6,534 bases of DNA from Blastocatellia bacterium. GTDB lineage: Bacteria > Acidobacteriota > Blastocatellia > Pyrinomonadales > Pyrinomonadaceae. Location: assembly GCA_003175865.1 (NCBI GenBank), contig PSRF01000107.1, forward strand, positions 1-6,534, given 5' to 3'. Below the pieces are notes generated by a model. It did no database searches and was not told the DNA's origin. It was given only the letters and a program-made list of their open reading frames with translations. The translations under genes and the position numbers were made by a program. Below, piece after piece: positions 1 to 6,534 of the stretch; position 1 is the first letter of the stretch; each line of letters opens with the position of its first letter.

Positions 1-717
1 AAGTGTTGCGTTGCGGCGCATGAGCTTTGCACCAGCGTTTAGCGTTTCCTCTTTGCCAATTGCTTCGACGACCAAATCAGCGAGCTTGCCATCAGTTATT
101 GATTCGATTGTCCCTTCAACTTTTGTTGCGTCTCCACAAACGACGTGCGTTGCTCCCATCCTGGTGGAGACTTCCAGGCGCCCAGGCAGTACGTCAACTG
201 CAATTAACCGCTCTACTCCTTTGTAACGAAGTAAGGCAGTGAACAGCTGACCAACCGGACCCTGGCCCAACACAACCGCAGTCTGGCCCACTAACTCGGG
301 CAGCTTCCTGAACGCGTGAACTACGGTTCCTAATGGCTGTGAGATCACAAGCCTGGCACCGGGACCATCGGGCAATGGCACCGCGTGATCCTCAGTTGAA
401 ACAAAATACTCCGCAAGACCGTTGTGCGGAATCTTTGGGAGTGCGAGGACGCGCTCTCCTTCCCTGAACTGTTTGCTAAGAGACTTCGCTACGAATCCGA
501 CTAACTCGTGAAGCGAAAGCATCGGAGGCAGCGGAGCAGACACACCGGTCAACGCAGGATGAGAGGTATCGAATAAAAAGTAAGGCAGGTCACTTCCGCA
601 GATGGAACCCACTTCCAGCTGAACAAGAATCTCACCTTCTTCTATTTCTGGTATCGGTATCTCGATTATATCGAGAACTCGTTTGCCGCGAATTTGACCT
701 GCCAGCATCTTTGTCAT
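1..717 (-). CDS. Zinc-type medium-chain alcohol/polyol dehydrogenase (MDR superfamily), C-terminus beyond the window
   Basis: The frame is open from an ATG at 717-715 to the window edge, giving 239 residues; MDR enzymes usually have about 340-360, so roughly the last third is missing. The N-terminal GroES-like catalytic domain shows ICGSD (39-43), whose Cys40 is the expected first zinc ligand, and LHELVG (69-74), a variant of the GHExxG motif, with His70 and Glu71. A Rossmann domain follows, with GQGPVG at 151-156 and Asp175 at the end of the second strand, which by family precedent favours NAD(H) over NADP(H). Family knowledge suggests reversible oxidation of an alcohol or polyol in the cytoplasm; the substrate cannot be read. 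Oddities: the four-Cys structural zinc loop is absent, and the usual EPL motif reads QPL (127-129). The gene starts 61 nt after the kinase stop on the same strand, so co-transcription is likely. No strong Shine-Dalgarno precedes the start. Confidence 0.85.
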   Translation of the reverse strand, partial: MTKMLAGQIRGKRVLDIIEIPIPEIEEGEILVQLEVGSICGSDLPYFLFDTSHPALTGVSAPLPPMLSLHELVGFVAKSLSKQFREGERVLALPKIPHNGLAEYFVSTEDHAVPLPDGPGARLVISQPLGTVVHAFRKLPELVGQTAVVLGQGPVGQLFTALLRYKGVERLIAVDVLPGRLEVSTRMGATHVVCGDATKVEGTIESITDGKLADLVVEAIGKEETLNAGAKLMRRNATL

Positions 718-724
718 GGTTAAT

Positions 725-746
725 TGAGTCTCAGTTTGTGAGTCTC
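725..746. repeat. Short direct repeat ahead of the dehydrogenase start
   Basis: The octamer TGAGTCTC occurs at 725-732 and again at 739-746, a 14-nt period with a 6-nt spacer. It lies in the 61-nt gap between the kinase stop and the dehydrogenase ATG. Tandem half-sites of this kind can be a regulator site, but this copy is short and could be chance. No symmetry or known operator consensus was recognised. Confidence 0.3.
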
Positions 747-778
747 GTCATGAGATGTGATGAGGAATTGCGTGGGTG

Positions 779-3559
779 CTACGGTTGGAAGTCACGGATC
801 AGTACGACATCGTTGTTTGTGACGCCCCGAGAAATAGCCAATTGTTTGCCATCGCGTGACCAAGCGAATGAGTAGATACGTTGGTCCTTGAAGATGGTCA
901 ACTGTTTGGGTGGCCCACCAGCAAAGCTTTGCGTCCAAATATTTGAGACTCCCTCCTGGGTGTCAACATACGTCAGAGCATTACCATCACTTATCCAGTG
1001 AATTGTACGACCAAACGAACCCGGTATATCAAACAGGCGCGTTGGTTGACCGCCAGTTACTGGAACGATTGCGATCTTGTAGCTTGTTCCCGGTGCCTCC
1101 TGGTAGTTACAAGCAAAAAACTTCCCGTCGGGCGAGATACTTGAAAGCGCCGACTCTTTCTGAGTTAGTCGAATGGGCGTACCACCCTCACTCGCAACCT
1201 TCCATATGGACCAGAGACCGGATGGCGCATCGTAGGTAGTGAAGAGAACCCATTGTCCATCAGGGGTGTACTCTGGAAAATATTCGCCGACACCATTAGT
1301 AATCTGTTTGGCATTTTGTCCATCGATATCCATTTGCCAGAGATTAGTGTTTGCTGATCGGCGCGAGCCCCAAACGATATGGTGGCCATCAGGAGAGATC
1401 GCCGGATCAAAATTCTGGGTGGAATTCACAGTCAATTGCTTTTGGTTTGTGCCGTCGCTTTTCATCATCCAGATATTTGGTTCACCGCCGGCAACAGAGC
1501 GGTAGACGATCTTTCCGTCAGGCGTCCAGACGAGGCCACGCATTCCATCATCCCGCTGAAAGCCAGATGTGATCTGCACAGCACTACCGGCATTCACGTT
1601 GCTAGAGACCCAAACATTTATCAACCGATCAGATCGCACTGCTACTAACGTCTTCGAGTCTGCGGTGAGATGAACGTCCGCATAACCGCTTAGATCACTG
1701 GTGATACGTTTCGCGTCGCCACTTTTGTAAGGAAGGTGCCATAGTTGTGCCAGGTTCCCGGCCTCCTCAGTCGCAGATGCGACGAGTCCTGTGCCATCTG
1801 ACAACCACGCTATTTCACCGACCTCCCACCATCGCTGCCCTGTAATAGGAGCTTCCGTCCCGTCGCTCACACGAACGCCGATCACATTCTCGTAGTACCC
1901 TCCGCTCGTGTTCTGATAGACACAAGCAACGAAGGTCCCGTCTGGCGACCAAGCTGGACCTACTGTGGAGAGAAAATCAGGAGACCTGCGAGAGACGAGT
2001 CGTTTTTCCTCGCTGCCATCGAGATTAGTCGAAACCAGCGAGTTTTCCTGAGGAGAAATGAAACGAACAAAAGCGAGGCGCTTGCCATCCGGCGACAATG
2101 CAACTGCACTTTGAATGTTTGTAAGGATCTTACGCGCAGTGCCTCCCAGGGCCGGAATTTGAAACAACGATCCCGTCGGGTTGTCCTTGTCTGATTGAAC
2201 GAAATATAAGAAGTTTCCGTCTCGAGAAAAAGTAACTCCATGATACTGCACAGCTGCTGGTTGAAGAATCTGTACTTGACTGTTCGCTGCGACTTGACCG
2301 ATCCAAACACCTTGCTGTCCCGCTTCGTCTGAAATGTGGGCCACATAATTTCCATCCGGTGAAATTGCTGCATACATTGCTTTACCGGTGGAAGTAAAAC
2401 GCGCGACACTCATTACTTGTCGGGATTCAGTGCTCTTTCGTGAGGTGAGCTTGTATATCCAATATCCAACGCCAACGACGGCAAGAACAAACAGCGAGAG
2501 CAGAACAAGACCGGACGTTTTGTATTTTTTGATGTTAACGGCCAGGTACTCAGCACCGGACGTACCGTGCTCAACGTTGTCAGCTGTTGTGCGCAGGATT
2601 TTGGAGCTAGCTCGAGACACCTGGGCACCAGCGGAGTTTCTAGCCCATGTGCTTCCACTGGCTCGCGCGGAGTTGAGAGAATTAAGTTCCGAGTCGAAAT
2701 CAAGCTGCTTCTTTAGACGTCGAAGATCGACAACCAGATCCTTTATGCCCTGGTATCTCTCTTCTCGGTTTTTCTCCATTGCCTTCCGAACAATGCGTTC
2801 GAGTTCTGGAGGAATCTCTGGCACAACGCTGGAAAGCTGCGCTGGTTCATCTCGCAGAATTGCGGCTATGACATCATGGGGCGTTTCCTCGCCGAACGGC
2901 ATTTCCCCCGTGATCATCTCGTAAAGAACAACGCCAACACTCCAGATGTCTGATCGTCCATCGATGTCTTGCCCCCTGGCTTGCTCGGGAGACATGTAAT
3001 ATGCAGTACCCAGGATCGTACCTGGTTCTGTTTCGATCAAAGTCATTGTCTTTGCATCGCGGTCGATCGCCTGGACGTGAGGATCGGTCAGCTTCGCTAC
3101 TCCGAAATCGAGCACTTTTACTATGCCATCACGTCTGATCATGAGGTTTTCGGGCTTGATGTCTCGATGTACCACTCCAGCCTCGTGAGCAGCGGCGAGC
3201 GCCGAGGTAATTTGGATGGTAATTTCGATTGCCTCGATAAATTCCACGGAAACCTCGTTAAGGTGTTGACGCAGCGTTTCGCCTTCGACGAACTCCGTGG
3301 CGATGTACATGAAGGAGTCAGTCTGGTCTATCTCGTAAATCGTGATGATATTTGGATGATTAAGAGCAGAAGCAGTCTTGGCTTCCTGAATAAACCGACC
3401 TATTCGTTGGTGGTCAGCCGCAACGTCAGCCGGCAGAATTTTCAGGGCAACGGTGCGGTCAAGTTTAGTATCCCGGGCCAGGTAGACCTCTCCCATCCCG
3501 CCTGCGCCGATACGCGATAGAACGCGATAGTGGGAAATAACCGTACCCTCGATGGGCAT
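779..3559 (-). CDS. Transmembrane Ser/Thr protein kinase (PknB-like) with C-terminal PD40/TolB-like beta-propeller
   Basis: This is a 926-residue receptor-type kinase. The cytoplasmic kinase domain spans about residues 12-290 and looks catalytically complete: glycine loop GAGGMGEVY (18-26), ATP lysine Lys40 in VALK, helix-C Glu59, catalytic HRDIKPEN (131-138, base Asp133), metal-binding DFG (151-153), and YYMSPEQARG (187-196) in the APE position. The activation loop holds several threonines (171, 173, 177, 181, 185) as possible autophosphorylation sites. A Ser/Ala-rich linker leads to one hydrophobic segment at about 350-369. The rest, probably extracytoplasmic, carries twelve PD40-type blade motifs (SPDG or variants) near residues 400, 445, 489, 538, 586, 632, 679, 722, 765, 809, 856 and 901. 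Start: ATG at 3559-3557 fits the short N-termini of relatives (GT.ISHYRV right after it); an in-frame GTG at 3571-3569 adds four residues. Neither has a clear Shine-Dalgarno. Ligand and substrates are unknown. The stop is TAG at 781-779. Confidence 0.93.
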   Translation of the reverse strand: MPIEGTVISHYRVLSRIGAGGMGEVYLARDTKLDRTVALKILPADVAADHQRIGRFIQEAKTASALNHPNIITIYEIDQTDSFMYIATEFVEGETLRQHLNEVSVEFIEAIEITIQITSALAAAHEAGVVHRDIKPENLMIRRDGIVKVLDFGVAKLTDPHVQAIDRDAKTMTLIETEPGTILGTAYYMSPEQARGQDIDGRSDIWSVGVVLYEMITGEMPFGEETPHDVIAAILRDEPAQLSSVVPEIPPELERIVRKAMEKNREERYQGIKDLVVDLRRLKKQLDFDSELNSLNSARASGSTWARNSAGAQVSRASSKILRTTADNVEHGTSGAEYLAVNIKKYKTSGLVLLSLFVLAVVGVGYWIYKLTSRKSTESRQVMSVARFTSTGKAMYAAISPDGNYVAHISDEAGQQGVWIGQVAANSQVQILQPAAVQYHGVTFSRDGNFLYFVQSDKDNPTGSLFQIPALGGTARKILTNIQSAVALSPDGKRLAFVRFISPQENSLVSTNLDGSEEKRLVSRRSPDFLSTVGPAWSPDGTFVACVYQNTSGGYYENVIGVRVSDGTEAPITGQRWWEVGEIAWLSDGTGLVASATEEAGNLAQLWHLPYKSGDAKRITSDLSGYADVHLTADSKTLVAVRSDRLINVWVSSNVNAGSAVQITSGFQRDDGMRGLVWTPDGKIVYRSVAGGEPNIWMMKSDGTNQKQLTVNSTQNFDPAISPDGHHIVWGSRRSANTNLWQMDIDGQNAKQITNGVGEYFPEYTPDGQWVLFTTYDAPSGLWSIWKVASEGGTPIRLTQKESALSSISPDGKFFACNYQEAPGTSYKIAIVPVTGGQPTRLFDIPGSFGRTIHWISDGNALTYVDTQEGVSNIWTQSFAGGPPKQLTIFKDQRIYSFAWSRDGKQLAISRGVTNNDVVLIRDFQP

Positions 3560-3790
3560 GTCTTGATTCACCGACGTTGCTGTTGGCGTGTCAAATTGGA
3601 CTAGCGATTCAACGTCAACGTTGATCCGCTACGCTTGTATCTGCAGAAGTTGATGCTTGATATTTTAGCAGACGTAAGGCTGCGGCTTGAAAGTGCTGGC
3701 CATGAGGTTCAACATGATTGGGTACTGGGTGTACGTTCGATCATACCTGGCGTGACAGCGACCTCTTTTCCGCTGATATGGTCAAAGCTT
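3560..3790. other. Non-coding leader between the VOC terminator and the kinase start
   Basis: The stretch holds the kinase 5' leader with the palindrome at 3609-3624. A promoter for the kinase is expected here because a terminator lies just upstream, but no convincing -35/-10 pair was found; a TTGACA on the minus strand near 3596-3591 is only about 20-30 nt from the start and too close. A 76-codon plus-strand frame starting with TTG at 3635 shows no recognisable protein and crosses the terminator, so it is not called. Confidence 0.5.
3609..3624. promoter_or_regulatory. Near-perfect 16-bp palindrome in the kinase leader, possible operator
   Basis: TCAACGTCAACGTTGA has 7-bp arms, TCAACGT and ACGTTGA, around a 2-bp centre. 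It ends about 37 nt before the alternative GTG and 49 nt before the ATG of the kinase, a position suited to a dimeric regulator. The arms are too short and A/T-poor to suggest a terminator, and no T-tract follows. No regulator gene lies in the window, and I recognise no known consensus. Chance occurrence is possible. Confidence 0.3.
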
Positions 3791-3831
3791 AAAAATAAAC
3801 ACGGATCAGGAACTTGTACCCGATCCGTGTT
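3791..3831 (-). terminator. Rho-independent terminator of the VOC-family gene
   Basis: On the minus strand, a perfect 10-bp stem pairs 3831-3822 (AACACGGATC) with 3807-3798 (GATCCGTGTT) around a 14-nt loop in which two further G-C pairs are possible. It is followed directly by a T-rich tract, TTATTTTT (3798-3791). The hairpin begins 17 nt after the TAG stop of the VOC gene, the normal place for an intrinsic terminator. The plus-strand flank after the stem is not T-rich, so it works in one direction only. It should separate the VOC transcript from the kinase transcript. Confidence 0.88.
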
Positions 3832-3848
3832 AGTTCAAGAGATCTTTG

Positions 3849-4388
3849 CTAGCGCTTTTGTCTAGCTGCTTGTCTTAGAGTTTCAATGTCGAGTTTCTTC
3901 ATTTTCATCATCGCGCTCATAACGTGATCTCGCATTTCGTTGTCACTTTGACGGAGCAGGTCGAGCAACTCTTCGGGAACGATTTGCCATGCAAGTCCGA
4001 ACTTGTCTTTGAGCCAACCGCATTCAATTATTTGACCGCCCGCAGATAGTTTCTCCCAGTAGTAATCAACTTCCTGCTGGTCCTGACAGTGAACCACGAG
4101 TGATATTGCTTCATTAAATTTGAATTCCGGGCCACCATTTAGTGCTGTAAGTCTTTGCCCGTCGAGAGCGAAGTCGATGATCATCACGGTACCCTTTGGT
4201 TTTGGTCCAACTTCGGTGTAGCGAACGGTGTTTAGAATCTTAGCGTTCTTGAAGACAGAGACATAGAAATTCACTGCTTCTTCGGCATTGTTATCGAACC
4301 AAAGAAACGTCGTGACCTTTTGTGAGCGTGGTGCCGCTTGATCTTCTTTATTTGTTATTGCGGATGCTCCTGTTTTTGGTGTTGCCAT
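3849..4388 (-). CDS. Glyoxalase-fold VOC family protein (PhnB-like, '3-demethylubiquinone-9 3-methyltransferase domain' family)
   Basis: The 179-residue product matches the family informally called PhnB-like or 3-demethylubiquinone-9 3-methyltransferase domain proteins. Landmarks are KVTTFLWFDNNAEEAVNFY (24-42), the SVFKNAKI segment (44-51), TALNGGPEFKFNEAIS (81-96), VDYYWEKLSAGG (107-118), CGWLKDKFGLAWQIVP (123-138), and a C-terminal helix with AMMKMKKLDIETL (159-171). The fold is a pair of beta-alpha-beta-beta-beta modules. Despite the family's database name, methyltransferase activity is not established, and no reaction can be assigned. About 22 polar residues precede the conserved core, an extension with no signal-peptide character, so the protein is probably cytoplasmic. 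The ATG at 4388-4386 is supported by AAGGAG 9 nt upstream and is the only ATG before Met69. The gene stands alone, with an intrinsic terminator right after it. Confidence 0.9.
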   Translation of the reverse strand: MATPKTGASAITNKEDQAAPRSQKVTTFLWFDNNAEEAVNFYVSVFKNAKILNTVRYTEVGPKPKGTVMIIDFALDGQRLTALNGGPEFKFNEAISLVVHCQDQQEVDYYWEKLSAGGQIIECGWLKDKFGLAWQIVPEELLDLLRQSDNEMRDHVMSAMMKMKKLDIETLRQAARQKR

Positions 4389-4698
4389 TCGTGCATTCTC
4401 CTTTTATGTGTTTCCGATTAAGGGAATGTTGCCGGGCCATTCTGTCATTGGTAATTCTGTCAATCTCGCAGATTCGTTTGTAAAAAGTTTGTCGGATGAA
4501 TTTCAGTGATTCCTACGGGTTGATAATCGCCACCAAGCGAAGTGGGCAGACCAAATCTCACACCTCAATAACTAAGAAAGCTCAAGGAGGCAAACAGTTC
4601 TTTAGTTGAAAGAGGCTAGTACGTTTATGAACCGGGATTGTTAACAGGACAGCTAGTATTCAACATGACAGAGAAGTGATTGTGATTTCCGATGCTCG
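4389..4698. other. 310-nt spacer upstream of the VOC gene, no gene seen
   Basis: Apart from the Shine-Dalgarno at 4398-4403, little is recognisable. All frames on both strands close quickly. A minus-strand TTGACA (4464-4459) could be a -35 element about 70 nt upstream of the VOC start, but at 17 nt spacing no good -10 hexamer follows. No terminator-like hairpin with a T-tract was found for the permease or for the PD40 fragment. The stretch could hold decayed sequence linked to that fragment, but no further protein similarity was recognised in it. Confidence 0.5.
4398..4403 (-). promoter_or_regulatory. Shine-Dalgarno of the VOC gene
   Basis: On the minus strand AAGGAG lies 9 nt before the ATG at 4388-4386. 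It is the clearest ribosome binding site in the window and fixes the start, including the polar N-terminal extension. Confidence 0.75.
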
Positions 4699-4863
4699 CT
4701 AGTTTCCTTCGTTTTTGACAATCAACAAAAAGAGGCCATCCTTGGTCACAAGATATCGATTGTGATGCTCCTCGTCGTCAACGTCGACATTGAAGAGTGT
4801 CATCGGTGGTGATGCGACAAATCCACCATTTCCTGTGTCGATCTGACCAGCACAGTCATTCAT
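4699..4863 (-). pseudogene. Orphan C-terminal fragment of a PD40/WD40-like propeller protein (54 codons)
   Basis: The minus-strand frame from ATG 4863-4861 to TAG 4701-4699 encodes 54 residues. The tail pattern P-x-x-LF (20-24), then NRYLVTKDGLFLLIV (35-49), resembles the last blade of PD40-containing acidobacterial proteins, which typically read P-x-x-LF ... Y-x-V-x-x-DG-x-x-FL-(I/V/L). No propeller body, kinase domain or signal peptide precedes it: the frame continues upstream for only seven more codons before meeting the permease stop. The ATG has no Shine-Dalgarno. I infer a remnant of a larger gene whose 5' part was lost. The alternative is a very small real gene translated by coupling to the permease, whose stop lies 21 nt upstream in the same frame. 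The family assignment comes from pattern recall only. Confidence 0.4.
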
Positions 4864-4884
4864 TAATAGGTCAGCATGTTCAGG

Positions 4885-6534
4885 TTACTCCGATCTCAGC
4901 GCTACCAATGGATCGACTCTCGTTGCGCGACGGGCCGGGATGAAACATGCAAACAGGGCTACTGCAACCAGAGCTAACCCGGCTACCATGAGAATTAACG
5001 GATCGCGCGTTGGCAATGACGGTATGAGTGAGATCAGCAATCTCGAGATGGCATACGCACCGACACCTCCTAACGAGGCCCCAATCAAAATCAGAACGGC
5101 GCCTTTACCCAATACTAACAACAAAACATCGCGAGCCTGTGCTCCAAGTGCCATACGTATACCGAGTTCCCCAGTTCGTTGGACCACGGTGTATGAGACT
5201 ACGCCGTAAATTCCGATCACAGCCAATATCATGCCAATCGTCGCAAACGCCCCAAGCAAACTACCCAGCAGCGCGATACTCCCCAGGCCTTGATCGACCG
5301 CAGCTCGCGCGGTGCGAATACGGTAGACCGGTAAGTCTGGATCTATTCCGGCAATTGTGTTGCGCATACTGTTAGTGAACGCTTCCGGACTAGAAGAAGT
5401 GCGCATCGCGATCGTGAGATATGACGGTGCTGATTGACTCACCGGAAAATACGCCTCGAAGCGTGTGTATGGTTCTCTGAGCGTACCGGGAAAGGCAATA
5501 TCATTAACCACGCCGACGATTTCAAAATAATCCTTTTTTGGACCAGGGCTACTTATGCGCCGTCCGATGGGACTCTCGTTGGGCCAAAAGTTACGAGCTG
5601 CCGCTTCATTGATGATCACGACCTTCGTATGATCGAGTGTATCAGTTGCATTGAAGGTACGCCCTTGTCGCAAATGGGCACCTATAGTTGCGAAGTAGTC
5701 GCCATTTACTGGTTCAAAAAACATTTCCGGAAGCTTATCTTTTGGCGGTTCCGGTTGACCCTCAACCAGGAACGAACTACTGCTGTTAAAGCCAAAGACC
5801 AGTTGCGAGCTACCAATTGCCGCGTGCTGTACACCAGGCATAGCACTGAGTCTATTTTCTAATTCCGTCAAGTAAACAACACGCTGGTTATCGGTTTTAT
5901 ATTTCTCTCCTCGAAGACTCATCTGCGCTGTCAGCAATCCATCAACCTGCCAACCGGGATCTGAATTCGTGAAACGCTGCAAACCACGCAGAAACAGTCC
6001 GGCTGCAGCCAGCAACACCATCGCAAATGCTACTTCACCGATGATAAGCATGTGTCTCAGCCGGAGTTGAGATTTTCCGGCAGTTGAGCCGCGTGCATTA
6101 TCACGTAGTGCCAGGTTTATATCTGCGCGCGACGCCAACCACGCGGGCACCGTTCCGAATAAAACTCCCGTCACGAGTGAACAAAGCAACGCGAAACCGA
6201 ATACTTTGTAATCGAGTTGCACATTTGCCCCCGGTAGGTTGCTAAAGAGTCGATCACTTATAAACCGAACAGCACCAAGCGCAAGAATGAGACTAATTGT
6301 TCCTCCGATCAGAGCGACAATAATGCTCTCAGTAAAGGAGTGTCGCAGCAGTCGCCAACGACCGGCACCGAGTGAGGCGCGGACGGCGAGTTCGCGAGAT
6401 CGGGCAGCAGTGCGAACGAGCTGAAGGTTAGCCAGATTTGCACATGCGATGAGCAACACAAAACCTGCGAGTCCAAAGGTGAACCACATAACAGTTCGGC
6501 CAATGCTGTCAGACATTGATCGTTGAAGTGGCTC
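4885..6534 (-). CDS. MacB/FtsX-type ABC transporter permease, probably an acidobacterial orphan (ADOP-like) permease; N-terminus beyond the window
   Basis: The frame is open from the window edge (EPLQRS precedes the internal Met at 6516) to TAA at 4887-4885, 549 residues. Numbering from the first visible codon, it opens inside an FtsX domain: membrane segments at about 15-40, 67-93 and 111-133, with cytoplasmic loop RELAVRASLGAGR (47-59). A fourth segment (about 161-182) begins a second module with a large extracytoplasmic MacB-type periplasmic domain (about 190-410). Three more helices follow (about 419-446, 469-497, 512-532), with the second coupling loop ELGIRMALGAQ (456-466) and the usual tail PARRATRVDPLVALR (533-547). 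This duplicated layout matches family members of about 800 residues, so some 250 are missing. Such permeases usually lack an adjacent ATPase gene, and none is visible here. Relatives move macrolides, peptides or lipoproteins, or transmit force; the substrate here is unknown. Confidence 0.9.
   Translation of the reverse strand, partial: EPLQRSMSDSIGRTVMWFTFGLAGFVLLIACANLANLQLVRTAARSRELAVRASLGAGRWRLLRHSFTESIIVALIGGTISLILALGAVRFISDRLFSNLPGANVQLDYKVFGFALLCSLVTGVLFGTVPAWLASRADINLALRDNARGSTAGKSQLRLRHMLIIGEVAFAMVLLAAAGLFLRGLQRFTNSDPGWQVDGLLTAQMSLRGEKYKTDNQRVVYLTELENRLSAMPGVQHAAIGSSQLVFGFNSSSSFLVEGQPEPPKDKLPEMFFEPVNGDYFATIGAHLRQGRTFNATDTLDHTKVVIINEAAARNFWPNESPIGRRISSPGPKKDYFEIVGVVNDIAFPGTLREPYTRFEAYFPVSQSAPSYLTIAMRTSSSPEAFTNSMRNTIAGIDPDLPVYRIRTARAAVDQGLGSIALLGSLLGAFATIGMILAVIGIYGVVSYTVVQRTGELGIRMALGAQARDVLLLVLGKGAVLILIGASLGGVGAYAISRLLISLIPSLPTRDPLILMVAGLALVAVALFACFIPARRATRVDPLVALRSE

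Noticed and set aside
1960..2409. Minus-strand 149-codon frame inside the kinase gene
   Set aside because: It overlaps the PD40 propeller region in another frame, and its composition has no protein-family signature.
2388..3520. Long plus-strand open frames at 2388-2924 and 2969-3520
   Set aside because: They are antisense to the kinase domain and linker of the intact kinase gene; their translations show no recognisable domain and are explained as shadows.
3635..3865. Plus-strand frame of 76 codons starting with TTG
   Set aside because: It runs through the terminator hairpin and into the 3' end of the VOC gene, has a weak start, and has no recognisable protein features.
4459..4464. TTGACA as a -35 box for the VOC gene
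   Set aside because: At the normal 16-18 nt spacing the following hexamers are not -10-like, so no promoter is called.
4605..4664. Paired GTTGAA / TTCAAC and two CTAGTA motifs in the spacer
   Set aside because: The arms are only six bases and about 48 nt apart; this is expected by chance and has no accompanying T-tract or repeat series.
5434..5862. Plus-strand open frame of 142 codons
   Set aside because: It is antisense to the periplasmic domain of the permease, whose frame is continuous and shows conserved family motifs.
4885..6516. Treating the ATG at 6516 as the true permease start
   Set aside because: The frame stays open to the window edge, and the upstream residues EPLQRS match what precedes this FtsX helix in family members, so the gene begins outside the window.

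Overview
The window looks like chromosomal DNA of an acidobacterium, with Blastocatellia-like content as a plausible but unproven placement. Two gene types point that way. One is the C-terminal half of a MacB/FtsX-type permease that resembles the orphan permeases amplified in Acidobacteriota. The other is a transmembrane Ser/Thr protein kinase with a long PD40 (TolB-like) beta-propeller sensor. Base composition is moderate, with no obvious compositional break by eye. No RNA gene, CRISPR array, insertion sequence or integrase was found.

All recognisable genes lie on the minus strand, so transcription runs from high to low coordinates. In that order they are: (1) 4885-6534, an ABC/MacB-type permease whose 5' part lies outside the window; (2) 4699-4863, a 54-codon open stretch that starts 21 nt after the permease stop and looks like the orphaned C-terminal end of a PD40 propeller protein; (3) 4389-4698, a 310-nt spacer with little content beyond the leader of the next gene; (4) 3849-4388, a small glyoxalase-fold (VOC, 'PhnB-like') protein with a good Shine-Dalgarno and a clear intrinsic terminator at about 3791-3831; (5) 3560-3790, a leader holding a 16-bp near-perfect palindrome; (6) 779-3559, the propeller kinase; (7) 1-717, a zinc-type medium-chain dehydrogenase cut by the window edge, 61 nt downstream of the kinase and probably co-transcribed with it.

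The terminator after the VOC gene divides the window into at least two transcription units: permease and/or VOC on one side, kinase plus dehydrogenase on the other. The kinase is an intact membrane receptor-type kinase with 12 recognisable propeller blades, so it could couple an extracytoplasmic signal to cytoplasmic phosphorylation. Nothing in the sequence identifies its ligand or substrate. I see no convincing new defence, mobile or biosynthetic system. The points most worth checking are the PD40 remnant, the double-propeller architecture, the altered metal site of the dehydrogenase and the palindrome in front of the kinase.
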